Shown here piece after piece: positions 1-12,061 of a DNA stretch of 64,000 bases. The DNA is from Pseudoscleropodium purum (lineage: Eukaryota > Streptophyta > Bryopsida > Hypnales > Brachytheciaceae). The notes below the pieces were generated by a model that was given only the letters and a program-made list of their open reading frames with translations, did not search any database and had not been told where the DNA came from. The position numbers and the translations under genes are program-made. The DNA lies in the NCBI GenBank assembly GCA_963969395.1, contig OZ017800.1:19872479-19936478 (forward strand), written 5' to 3'. Position 1 is the stretch's first letter, and every line of letters starts with the position of its first letter.

Positions 1-2817
1 CGTATAGCATAGTAACACCACTTGGAGTCCTCAAATCTTCACTGTTAGTGAATGTTGTGATTGACCACTGAAGAGTTCGTCGTCATTAGTTCTCTCTCAG
101 CCAAGCTCTGAAACTCACTATTGCCGACTATTTACGGGAGTTCTGTACCCATCACATGATGTTGTAATGTCAGAACTTCTGTGGCATTGTAAAGCTGGTG
201 GTAGCGTAACGGGCCGACCTCTTGAGCAAGGACGGTGGATGTGGCAGTCTGACTGGCTGGAATCGTAAATAAAGGCTTGTTGTTGTTGAAGGCTTCAACG
301 AAACGTGTCAACCGAGGACACTAGCTCGTTCTTTTTATTCCTCAGGCTTCTTTTGCATGAGTCTGGGTGTCTGCATTGACTGACTGACGTCCTTGGAAAT
401 CCCGTACATTTGCTGATATTTTGAACGACTGGCCCCCTCACGTATCATAGCTAATTTCACTTGGGAAGGACCAATTTGTGTGTGTTCAGGAACCGGGGCT
501 CAAGAGTGGAGGTAGTCACATGAGTGGATCAATTCAATACGACTTTATGAAACGGTCTCACCACTAACTTGACTTAATGGTGCTTCTGTTTTTAAACCCT
601 TGATTGTTGCTCCTGATGAAGACCTTGACAGAGCTGGAGGGGACTTGAACCGCTGTTGATCATTCATTAGCCCATACTGTTCCTGCAAAGCGCTTAATTA
701 AGGTACACGAAGTGAGTACGTCTTAGCAATTGTGGCAATTACAGCCTTGAAAGCTAGTGTGGTATTGAAACCTAGCTTTACTTACGTAACCTCACTTGTG
801 ACTTGTGAGCCTCCCCATCACTACAGTACTGATTATGGCCAGCGTTTTATAATGTTTTTTTGTGGACAGGAGTACGGTAGCATAGAAGACCTGCTGGGCA
901 GACCTGATGTTCTGTGACAGGCAATGAAATCCCGTGGCGTATTTATTAAAATGAAAAGGTCAATGAGATCAACTCCTAGAGGCGCCCTTGTCATGAATTT
1001 TTGATTAGATTGGCAATACTTCCGGGTCAAATAATATCTGAGGATTGTCAATTCATACCTTCACAGAGTGGAAATGTTCACGCAAACCCCACATTCCAAG
1101 GGATTCATACTCGACACCACTGATGTCTACACATTTTTCAATATACATTTTTCAGAGCACTTTAAATTCAGGTAGAAAAGTTTAAGCTCTTATTTCTTCA
1201 ATAGTTCACTTTTAGTATAAGACCCAAAATACCTCCTGAACCTCTTGAGACTAAAAATCTGGCGTGACTTAAGTGTAGTGCACAGCTTGGCATCAACTTA
1301 GTAATGCCTATTTCCGCCAGCATTTGCCATTGCACAGAGAAATATTGTTGAAATCAATGAGTTCTAATTTGTCATGTATAAACAAAAAGAAATGAAAAAG
1401 AAAGTTGTAAATGTTTTTCCTCCAAAAATCGCACAAAAGGTACAATATTTCAAAGTGAAAATCCCCCCAAAATCTATTGTTGTGTTGTAGAAAATGTCTA
1501 ATGGGGGATACACTTGAGCACACAAGAGTTCACGATACAACCCTAATGCATAACTTTCTCAACACAAAACTATAAAGCTCACAATTCAAAACCAACTATT
1601 CACAAAAGATGTACCTCTCTAATCTAAAATTGTGCCACTTGTTTCTTGCCTGGCATCACATTAGGATGTGGTTGGCTTCAAGCTAAACAGGGTATGGTTT
1701 TGTTTTGTTTTCGGGAGGGGGAGGGGGAAACAGTGAGGGGTATTACTACCTTAGAAGTCTTCAACTTCAACAAATTCTAGATCGTCGAGTCCTACGGCAA
1801 TTTTGGTCCTTTTCCATACTTCAAGGTTTAGCACTTTACCAAAGTTCAATGTTCAAGGTATCCAAATCACTATCAAATTAATTGGTCAAAAGGGTACACT
1901 AATTTACCAAAGTCACAGTACAGGTTAAAATATTATTGTATTTGTACGAAAAATAAAATCTCGTAGGTGACACTAATTTTCCACGAATCAGTGTAGCTTT
2001 TTCCCTAAAAATATATTAGCACTTAGTGTTGGAAGTGATGTTAGCAAGTGTATGCAAAGCACTATCGATTAAGCACCTGGAATATAAAGTGATTTTGGAG
2101 ATCTGCAAAGAGCAATGCAACTCTAATTTTCAAATCTCTGTTGTACAAAGCAACTAACAGGAGTATCTTCTATGGAAACAGGTTGGCGGTCAACCATCCA
2201 TTGACAAAGACCATTGTTACCCACGTCTTATTGTTTCTAACTGATTGATTTTGCTGACTTGAAAAATCAGAAGCAACAAAATTCAGGACCGAATCTATGA
2301 AAGAATTGAAAAGTGATAATATACTAACAATTCCGGCTTAGATAATGCTATTTACACCCTTAAAAAATGAGTGGGATGAATCTATTTACCTGCTCTAAGA
2401 ACTACACAACCATATCCAGGGGCTGAGCAACGCAATACCTCCCTGCAGTCAGCAAGAGAACACAAAAACATCCACAATTAGCTCACGAAGTCTTGGGATT
2501 GCAGTATAACTACCTCTAATCCTCCTTCATGTACGGTAGAAGGATATTAAAACTGTTTCCGATTTGTATCAGATTTGGTACATATTGAGGTACAAAATGT
2601 ATGCCATAGCAGATGCTAGAAATAGGTTTGGCGTTTCAACTCTGTCATCATTAGGAATGTCCAAAAATTGTTCACTTTCATTTTGAAAAACAAACTTTCT
2701 TCTCTATCACCCTTGTGTTTGCTTAGATGTACATCAAACCTGCATGTATGAGCAATCGCATACAGCGATGAGAATAATATCCTGTACCTTACAGTCGCCA
2801 GAAATATCACCACAAAA
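1..2817. other. Intergenic flank and OS-9 3' side
   Basis: No gene can be supported here. A short plus-strand open stretch ends at a TAA at 266-268 with the C-terminal reading WMWQSDWLES, but I see no exon structure upstream and do not recognise it. The last several hundred bases before 2818 should contain the 3' UTR of the OS-9 gene. The rest is moderately AT-rich single-copy-looking DNA. Confidence 0.5.
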
Positions 2818-5800
2818 TCATGCTATGGGATGCTCTCCTCTTTGGGGCCCTGAATGTGCCAACTCCTCAACCTTCTCTTCACCTTTCCCTTGACCTTCAG
2901 CAGGCTCTACTTTTCCTTTACCATCAGAGCTTGTGACAGGTTCCTCGCTCACTTCAGACGGCGCAGTGACCTTTTTGATGACGCCGGTCTCTTCTGAGGA
3001 CTCTACAGGCACTGCCGTCTCGCTTTCGGACGTTGTGGAGGCCTCAGATATTGGAATATGGTGGTCTTGCGGGAGAGAAATTAGCGGGGTCTTCTTTTCG
3101 CTCTCGGGCAGAGCTGATGTCACGGAAGATCCTTCTTGTACCGTTTCAACTTCGTGTACTGGTTCCTCAATTATGATCGTGTCTTCTTTCACTAGGACCT
3201 CATCTGCAGGAATGGCATTGCAGTCAATAACCACCCACGGTTGACGCTCCTCTTGGAAAGCCCTGCATGAATCACAGAACTGCGATCAAATTCTCATTCA
3301 AATGTACAAAGCCATATAGTCTATGTAGAGGTCTACAAGCATACACATGAAAGGAAATTTTGTTTTAGGGTAACTACACGCTGCTTGATTACATCGTCCA
3401 TGCTAACATTTCTTGAGCACTGACAACATTGACCCAAGATAAAAACAGTATACTAGAAAGTGAGCTGAAGTTCATTAAAAGGAAAAGGAACTTACGGGTG
3501 CTTGCACAACATGGGTGCATGAAAAACAAGCGTGTACTTGCAGGTAGGTGCCTCCTTGATGGAGTTCATTAATGCTCGGCCACTTTCTGAACACACAAAC
3601 CTCACCTGTTCCAAGAAGTATGAATCTCAAGGTGACAGAATTCCCAAACGCGAGGTAGTCAATAATGCCAACATAGAAACCACTAAGAAGAATGAGGATT
3701 AAACAGGGCAAGTGAAGAGACGGATGTGGTGACACCTCTATACAACAAAAGCAGCTCATCTAAGAGCTCAACAAAATGTGACGAGGATATTAACACAGTT
3801 TGTCAAGAAATTCGTCAAACCAAGCCATTGTCAAATAAATGAGCGAGGGTCTTCTCAAAAAAATCATACCTCAGTCTCACGTGGTTGATTTGTAAGGTCG
3901 CAAATAGTACCATTTGTGTACACGTGAGCATGATACCTGTGAAGGCGTAGGTTAGCAGTGTTGTGAAAGGGTAGAATGGCAATTGAATAAACGTTGTGGG
4001 GAAGGGAGGCACGTAGAGAAAACTAACCTCTGTGCTGCACTTTGAGAGCGGGGGTCCTTCTGAAGTGTGACATTGGGAGAGTTCTCGTGTAGGGCTGCTG
4101 TCGCCGCTGCATCAAATGAGCCCAGCACAAATTCTTGCACTACCTGCTTCAAAACATCAAAAAATATTTCACTGGAAATTCAGAACCATTTCAACAGGTT
4201 TGTGTGTGCAAGTAATGCAGAGCACCAGACATCTCCGTCATTTGTTATGATAATAACAAAACATACTCTTTCATGGACAATGCAACAAGAATTGTTGAAA
4301 AAAACCAATACAATCATACAAAAACTAGAACGCAAAGTTTACTGCCCAAATTGGTGAGTGACAGTCATGACTTTCAGCATACAAGGTCAACGAAATAAAC
4401 ATGAGCACTCAACCAACATAAGATCTTTCCATATCTGAAGCCTGGTGAACCCCATAGAAAATTAGAGGCTTCAGAAACTGCGACTGACAGGCAATAGTTC
4501 GTGAATATCTGTAAGAGCTAGGAACTATTGGGGTTAACAATAGACTTACGAACCGACAGCTGAACTCAGCAGATAAATAGTATAAGGTTCAATGTGATGG
4601 ACTCATAGTCTCAATAAACGTAGTATTACAACCATGCGAAGACCAAAATGCCAATTTGCGCAGTGCGTGTATATAGCCATGCTACATTCACGGTAGCATA
4701 AACTAACACAAGAGTGAAGAGAATACCATCTTTCTAAGGGTCCGAGAGTCATGTGATGTCATGCTGGAAGATTGCTTCATAAGGGTAAAAAAGTACACTA
4801 CTGTTCCGTGCTGCATGTCAGGTCCATATGTGCTGATTGGAGCCTGACACAAGCCGAGGTCAGCAGAAACTGACCAATGGAATCCAGGTTGCTAGCCGCA
4901 GCACCAATCTAGCAAGTATTGGTAGATTAAGCACGTCTCACGCAAAATGAAGAAGTTTGGACAGTATTTAGGGACTAGTCAAAACACTCATATCCCACGT
5001 ATTGTCTGGCGACCACGAGTCAGGAAGAACTTCAGATTCATATCAAGGACACCACTCTCTGGTATTCGCAAACCTAAGAACCTTTCACCATGGAGCTCAT
5101 CACTGTTCATTCAGGTCTGTGAGTTGCATGTAACCTTCCTGAATAAAAGTCTGATCCAATTCTGATCTTATACGAATGGAGTATAGCAAAACCATTCATT
5201 TAAATTCAGAGGAATACCCTAACTACGAAATTTGAGCTGTTTCGGTAAGATGTAATGCCAATGTCGTAGGCAAAAAGACGACTAACAGTACCAATCCCCA
5301 AAGTCGTATAGGAATTGGACCAACTATACATATCAAAAGACATTTATCTCACACCTATGGTCCTTGCTCACGAGAAAAAAACATATGTGCCATAGCCCAG
5401 TTTGTGGCCGCCTAAGAGATGTCACTTTTTCTAAGCTGACAACTTGTTGACCGATGAAAGCTTACCTTCTTGTCATTAAGATGGAACTGGCGCAAATGGC
5501 CCTTGTAGCACATCTCGTAAATCCACCATCCCTCAAGCTGCAGGACATGAGAAACAAATTCAACATTACCAACTGAAACCAACTTAATTCTGTATACCCA
5601 CCCAAGCACCCTAAAATCGTTCAGCTGTCCTAAATGTCAGGGATTCATGTCAGCATGCTGAAAATGAATTCTTCTATCCTAGCAGAAACCCCAGCGCTTC
5701 CAATTTGACCGGACCGAGACCAAAAGTACTCACCCTGCGAAAACACTTGTCTTTGAGGACGTCAAGGAGATCTTCAGGAGATTTACGAGATGACCGCTCA

Positions 5801-6918
5801 TCTGCCACCAAGGTGGTACTGGTACCGTTTTGTTGAATCTCATCCTTATTCACCTCCTTTACTACTTCTGGCACCGGTAAATTACACCGGAACTTCTTCC
5901 CATCCCTGTCTGTCATTACGATAGTCTCTTGATCCAAACTCTGAAGAGAAAGAACACATCCGAACATCTCAATCGAAATCTCTTCAGATATCATGGTTTA
6001 AAAATGATCACTTTATGAAAAATACAACTCGGAAGAGGCAAAAGTTTATGTCACCGGAGTCAATGAAGAACACAGCATGTGCTGGGAAAAAATAGAATCG
6101 GGCAATAAAAGGTCCACATTATGTCCTACGCAAAACTTGATGAAACAAAATGAGTTTCAATTTGGGCTTCTTGGTCCTTTAAAGGTTAACCATTGAACTT
6201 ATCGCACATCGAGTGCCTGATAGCCCAGATGAGAATTAAGTCAAAGGATTTTTTCTCTTAAAAAAAATCAAATCAAAGTCTTTCAGAAAGCTCAATTTGC
6301 TATGTGAAAATTTCTCTCCTGAAGAGATTCACAAGTCGTATCATTAGGCCAGATGACTCTCGATCTCAATCACGCTGTCATGGTTAGGGTTTTGCATTGA
6401 GCAATCGTGGGCAGCATGGTGAGAGAGAAAATTGTGCATCCAGTATAATGCTTGAGCGCAAGGGATACGAATGCAGACCAAACCCTAATCAAACGAAAAC
6501 CTGGCAAGCGATAAGCAAACACAGAAATCGAAATCACAAAACGTACTGGAAGAACTGCAGACTCAGAAGGATGGAATTCGATCTTGTACTTCGGGTCTTG
6601 CAGGTTGCTCGCAACATCTGAGAGCAAAAGGCCACAACGCTTAGAACACGAACTAGGGTTTCGAGAAGTAGAAAGTCCGATCATCCAGAATTTACGATGC
6701 AAAAAAATTAAAGCAGCCCTCGATTCATCATACAAATTAATCTTAAAGAAAGCTAAGTCAATCTAAATCAAAACCCCAAAGCCGAAGAGCTTCATGAATT
6801 ATCGCCAGAGAGAACTCAACGATTGCCCACCCGATTGCGAGGGATGAATCTTGTCGGCGAGAACTGGCGATAAGGCAATGAAAAGAAGAAATAGAAACCC
6901 TAATCCCAGCTTCGCCAT
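2818..6918 (-). CDS. OS9: OS-9 homologue, ER-associated degradation lectin (8 exons)
   Basis: Protein OS-9/Yos9-type lectin. It recognises trimmed mannose on misfolded ER glycoproteins and passes them to the HRD1-SEL1L/HRD3 ubiquitin ligase. Exons in transcript order: 6918-6831, 6617-6547, 5940-5734, 5537-5466, 4143-4028, 3936-3870, 3605-3496, 3262-2818. All seven introns are GT-AG and all phases join, giving 391 codons and a stop. Residues 1-21 are a signal peptide (MAKLGLGFLFLLFIALSPVLA). PKYKIEF is typical of the family N-terminus. The MRH lectin domain covers about 115-245: EGWWIYEMCYKGHLRQF (Trp126, Trp127, Gln139), YTNGTICD, PRETEVRFVC (Arg204) and EAPTCKY (Glu225, Tyr231). These match the mannose-contact Gln, Arg, Glu and Tyr of the family. 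NGT and NVT sequons are present. The C-terminal 145 residues are acidic and low in complexity, with no H/KDEL. The start is the first ATG and makes the signal peptide. Identification is firm; exact splice sites are read by eye. Confidence 0.93.
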
Positions 6919-7914
6919 GGCTGGAAAATCCACAAGGGACACAAATCCTCAGAAATTTTGAGCAACGGCGGAGAAGATGTGATCGAGATCGGCGAGACGG
7001 AAGGAATGGTGCCTGCAAAGTCTGAAAGGCTCCACAACAGGGGTATGCTTCGAGTGTAATACGTCCGAATGTGTATACGCATTTTAGCCTTTGGGCCCCA
7101 TTAGTGTTTTGGTCAAAGCAAGAATATAAGGGAGAAGCACCCAAAACCAACATTGTACCCAATTGCAATAATTTGTAGACATGGTAAGGTAGTCTGCTCT
7201 TTAAGCAACCATTAAGAGCTGATTGCCTATTGGGAGAAGCTAAACTCCTTGAAACAATTCAAAATCAAAATGGCATCTAACTTAAGTTGTTTCATATTTT
7301 TGGACCTTTGTGGAATTAGTTACAAATTTTTGAAGTTGAAATGCACTGGTCACTAAAAGTGAACACCTCCTAAAATGTACACTACAAGTACATTGAAGAA
7401 AGAAAAATGTACTTCTATATCATGATCACCTTTAAAGTATGGGTGCTTTTAGAGTACACTACTATAGTCATTTCAAAACTTAAATCCGAAAAAAAAATCC
7501 ATAAATAGCTTATTGTTTGTTGACCTAAATGATAAGTTGTTTGTTGTCTACCTAGATTTAAGTTTTAGAATGACTAATGTGTCTAAAAATTATTGCAATT
7601 AGGTATACTATTGGTTTTGGATCTTTCTTCCTGAAACATAATCTTTAGCAGATGTGGGAAAATTGAAGTCAAAGGAGCCAAAGTAAAGAAAGTACAACTA
7701 GTTGGACCAAATTAGAGAATGAGTGATAAATAATGGGTGTGCAAAAATTAGGACAATTCACTATTGATATTACAAGATTTTAGAGTTTCTTGATAATGTA
7801 TAAGATGTTGGCCACGTCATACTACAGATATTGCATTGATGTGGCATAGTTTCTATATTTCCAAAAATTTAGGAACTTGCAACCCTTTAAAGGAGTTGAA
7901 TCTAATTTAATGCT
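6919..7914. other. OS-9 5' flank
   Basis: This must contain the OS-9 promoter and 5' UTR, since the start codon is at 6918 on the minus strand. I see no clear TATA box at a convincing distance. The far half is AT-rich and merges into repeat DNA. No second gene is visible. Confidence 0.5.
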
Positions 7915-8865
7915 TTAACCCCTAAACGTCCAAATTGCATTTTTTGGCAACATAGAAATTTTGGGCAGCTCACTATGAATGGAGTTTTTATTTTTTTTGC
8001 TGAAATCTTGACACAACATGTGTCCGAGGAGTACCTTTAAGGCCCAACAATTTTCATAATTTTTGACTGTATGGTTAAAAAGTTAATATATGATATATGT
8101 ACTTTCCATTGCTTGATGGGCAACCCGGGCAGTACAAAAAACTTCTTTAAAAATCATTTTTTTAAGAAAATTAAATTTGAAATTGGTTCTCTAGATTTAT
8201 ATATATTTGAAAAGTTTTGAATCATTCCATCTTGATCAATGAGTCAAAAGTTATGAAAATTTTTAGTTTGTGGGAGTTTGCAGGTTGTTATTGAAACTCT
8301 ACTCTAAGACAAACTTTGAAGTCTTTTATTTAACTCAATTTTCAATATTCTTGGAAAAAAATAAAAATATTGGGTGTAGATTGCTTATTACAGCATTACA
8401 ACCATTGGGATTGGCATTTTTCAATTCCATAAATAAATTGTTAAAAATTTAGTATTTTGAATCATTATCTACTCCTTTCTACTTACTATTTTTTTCCTAT
8501 ATTTTGTATCATTCCAAATGATTTGAAATTTTTCAAGCATGTAGCCAAGTTGGCTTAAGAAATTAATTAAAAGAGTAACCACCATTTTGGACATTTTTTC
8601 ATATAAATGTGACCTTCTAAAGAGCAGCTTCTTGGATTTTTGCAAGGTCAAAAAAAGGATATTTGTCACTTCAAATGCTAATATCTTGCAATCTACAAGG
8701 TAGAAATTTTTGAAATTTTTCCTACATGTTCTCAAACAAGCTTACTACAAGATCATACAGTTACATGTGTCCAAAAAAAAAATTCTAAAATTTGATACAT
8801 GTACTAGAAATGGCAGTTTGGAAGTGGTTTTGGTGAAAATATAGTCAAAATCATTTGGGGGTTAA
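7915..8865 (+). mobile_element. TTAA-bounded non-autonomous element, copy A1
   Basis: A 951-bp element, counting the TTAA at both ends. The left end reads TTAACCCCTAAACG and the right end CATTTGGGGGTTAA, so the termini are inverted repeats of about 14 bp. The interior aligns over its whole length with copies A2, A3 and A4 in this window, with shared blocks such as TTTTGGACATTTTTTCAT and ATTGGGATTGGCATTTTTCA. It has no coding capacity. Duplicated TTAA with CCC...GGG termini is the signature of piggyBac-type transposons; that assignment is inferred. Confidence 0.75.
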
Positions 8866-11460
8866 AGACCTTTGGATTTGGTAGACATTGCTTTTATGAT
8901 TCATACAAAGCAATCAACAGTAAAAAAATACACCTTCAATGTGTGAAAATACGTGCTTAGAGTAACTGCACTAGCACTCATCAAATTTAACAATCTAAAG
9001 GTTTACATTTATTTTTGAAGAGCCTTCAAAATCCTTGTCCCCTTACCTATGCTCACCAAATGTGCCCCACAAATAGTAAATTAATTAGTTTTCAAGTGGA
9101 ACATGGAATAAAGTTTACTAAACTTAAGATCAACAACCATTTCAAGGACCAATGCTTGACTCATCTAAGTTTGGTACATGTTAGTATGGGTGTTTTCAAT
9201 ATAAGAAATACTCAATATGGACGTAGAAATAGTCTTCTACTGAAAATTGATACAAGTTTAGTTGTGCTTTTTTTTGTGATTGATCAACACTTACATAGGA
9301 GTAGTTGAAGCCAACATCTACAACATAAGATGAAAAAAAGACTAAAAAAACGCCCATTGTTGACCACTATATCTGAAGTATTGAAAACATTGCCATACAT
9401 AATATTGTATGCCATATTACTAAACAACAACCTTCTTTTGAGAAAGTGCCTACCTAATTGTGCCATCTTTATATTTGTTATCCAGCCAAAACACTACCAA
9501 TTGTGTTCAAGACATAGAAGGGATACATCTTTTGCAATCCTTTTCATGTATTATATAGAGATTGGCAAACATGCATGCTTATTATGCACATAGTTGATGC
9601 ATGCAATTGTATTATTTTCTAGATTTAATTTGTCCAATTCATTCCCTATCAAATGAGTTAGTGACACTTGCTTCCAATTCTTCTCAAATTATGAGTTATT
9701 TTTGTTTTTCTCACTCTAGAAACTAATTTGTGGTTTTACAAGACATAAAGGGTCAAGATTGAGTATAAGACTAAGGATAGAAGGCATGGATAGGCTAGGC
9801 ATGACAAAAATGGAATCTTCATTTTTGTTTTTTAAATTTTAGAGGATCTTTTTGCCTTTTTTTTAAATTTTTAAATTTATAATTTGACCTAGGAATTATA
9901 ATCCTAAATGCTGAAGAAGACATGACATTTTGGTGTCTAGAAAACTTTGAAATTGAATAAAAATCTTATAGAAATCTTCATTTTGGATTCTTTTAAAGAA
10001 ATACTCTTTAAAAAAAAATTTAATTATATAATTGATTTCAAAAATTTAAATAAGGACTATTTTATTCAAGATTTTGCATAAAGAGATTTATTGAAAAAAC
10101 TGATTTTCATTAGAGAATTTCTGGAAGGTCAGGAGGGCCATTTCAAGCTAGTGCTCCCCGCAATTCCCCCTCCCTCTTAGAGTTTCGGTGAATGGCTATT
10201 CCCCAAAAAAAAAAAATCATTTAAAAAAAAAATCATTCTTGAAATGAAGAAAAAAGTTGAAAAAAAATTATTTTTTTCAAAGATGGCTATTGCTTTGCCA
10301 CATTTGCGAGCTGTTGCAAGACAGTTCTTACAGTTTGGAATTGTTGGGAACTCATAGACCTCTAGAGGGCTGAAAATTCCTTTAATGGTAGGGTTTGAGA
10401 GCTTTTCAAGATGAGTTTCAAATACATTGAATCTAAAAGGGGGAAAATCAAATTGCAAATTCATTCAAATGAATTGTACAATAGATTTTTGAGATGCTAT
10501 AAATTGATTATTGCAATAATTGTTATATCCATTAACCCCGTATATTTTCATGACCATGATCTTAGATCTTGTGTGATAAAAAGGATTGAAAGCCTTCAAA
10601 TCACTTTTACATTTTGAAGCCCTTCTCAACCAAACATTATAATCTTTCAATTTGTAAGTAAGTGATATTTTCTTCTTCTATTCTTGCATGATTTATAATA
10701 CATCTAAAATAAGATTTTATGGTTACAATTCAATTTTTTTTAATACTAGAACTTATCAAATATTTGACTTTATTTATAGTTTAGAAAAATTCTAAAAAAC
10801 TCAAGAGAAAGTCTTGAACATTTAGGAATTAAACACATATTTTGGATCCCTTGAATAATCCAATATTTTGGGTGACATAATATAGGATGATAGCTTAACA
10901 ATATATGAGTATATTTAGTAGGTTTTGAATTTGGTATTTGTGATTAATTTGTAGGATTTGTAGAACAAGTATAGGATATTGTACTCATAGTGTGACATTG
11001 AAGTCAAATAATTGGATCATGTAAATGTGAGGGAAATTTGGCCAAAAGTACCAAATTAAACTTGGAAAACAAATGGCACCAAATACACCATATATTAGAG
11101 TTAAATTCATTAAGTACTAAAAACAAAATACAAAGAATGTAAGAGATTCAAAATCTTGTGTTTCTTGGGCATTTTAGGCCCATTGTTACTACTTTTCAAG
11201 CTCTCTAGAAGGATATTGGGATCCCTTCAATTTTTACTTTAATCTTGTGTATTTTAAAGTCCTTGTATTGATTTCATGCAAGTTTTCGGGTCCTTGTACT
11301 AATCCTAGAGAATTTCCTCTCCGTACCTTAGTAATGCCACTTAGGGGGACCTCTAGTACTTATAAATGTGTTTGAAACTTGTGGTTATATGTTGAAGTTG
11401 ACTTGTGTTGACATTATCTAATCTTGTGGTTGTCTATCTAACTGCAAGGTTTTAGCTTTG
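8866..11460. other. AT-rich intergenic DNA with repeat remnants
   Basis: No supported gene. The open frames at 9015-9308 and 9330-9593 show no recognisable domain and are probably chance or decayed repeat. The segment at about 10120-10400 belongs to a dispersed family listed separately. Confidence 0.5.
10125..10400 (+). repeat. Dispersed GGCCATTTC/poly-A repeat, copy C1
   Basis: Shares an ordered set of motifs with segments near 21.7, 33.6 and 52.3 kb: GGCCATTTC, then short C-rich blocks ending in ATTCCCC, then AATGGCT, then a long A-rich tract, then GGGAACTCATAGACC and a GGGCTGAAAAT-like block. The copies are degenerate. No terminal repeats were identified, so the class is unknown. Confidence 0.5.
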
Positions 11461-11700
11461 AACTTTAGAGTTTATTAGAATGTCCAAAGTTTCCATTCTC
11501 ACGGTGAAGCTTTGGCTTGAAAATCTAGAGTTCATTAGAATTTCTAAAGTTTCCATTCCCATAGTGAAGCTTTGGCTTTGAAATTTAGAGTTCATTAAAA
11601 TTTCCAAAATTTCCATTCCCATGGCGAAGCTTTGGCTTTGAAATTTAGAGTTTATTAAAAAAAATTCAAGTTTCCATTCCCATGTCGAAGCTTTGGTTAT
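11461..11700 (+). repeat. 60-bp tandem repeat, four copies
   Basis: Four head-to-tail units of exactly 60 bp, each with AGAGTTYATTARAAT, TTTCCATTCCCAT and GAAGCTTTGG. A partial unit precedes them at about 11444. Units differ at roughly 5-20% of positions. The array is non-coding, since every frame is interrupted. Confidence 0.85.
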
Positions 11701-11816
11701 TCATCAAAAAACCCTTGAGGTTCTTTGGTTCATTGAGGAAATTAAACGGGGAACCGGAATTCCCTTGTCATGTTGGTGTGATTATTAGTGCCTTTTAATT
11801 ATCCAGAATTCGGAAG

Positions 11817-12061
11817 GGTCGCCCAGCAAGTACGAGGGCCTTGGGAGGTCACCTAGCAGGTAAAGGAGCCCTGACAAGTCGTCCATCGAGTAAAGGAAGC
11901 CCTAGCAGGTACCAAGAGAGTTAAGAGAGCCCCGATGTGTATCACCCAAGTAAGGGAGCCCAGGCGGGTATCAAGAGAGTTAAAGGAGCCTCGACAGATC
12001 GTCTAGCAAGTACGGAAGCCCTGTGGAGTCATCCAGGGAGCCTTGGGGAGGTCGTCCAGCG
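11817..12061 (+). repeat. About 30-bp degenerate tandem repeat, 8-9 copies
   Basis: Units begin GGTCGYCCAGCAAGTA or a variant and end GGAGCCCTGACA or a variant. Spacing is 24-31 bp. The array is clearly more GC-rich than its surroundings. It starts about 115 bp after the 60-bp array, but the two units are unrelated in sequence. Confidence 0.75.

Noticed and set aside
2933..3244. Plus-strand frame of 103 codons
   Set aside because: It is the antisense of the low-complexity last exon of OS-9, with no domain of its own.
9015..9593. Two overlapping 87-97 codon plus frames
   Set aside because: AT-rich, no recognisable motif, no splice context and no similarity to anything else in the window.
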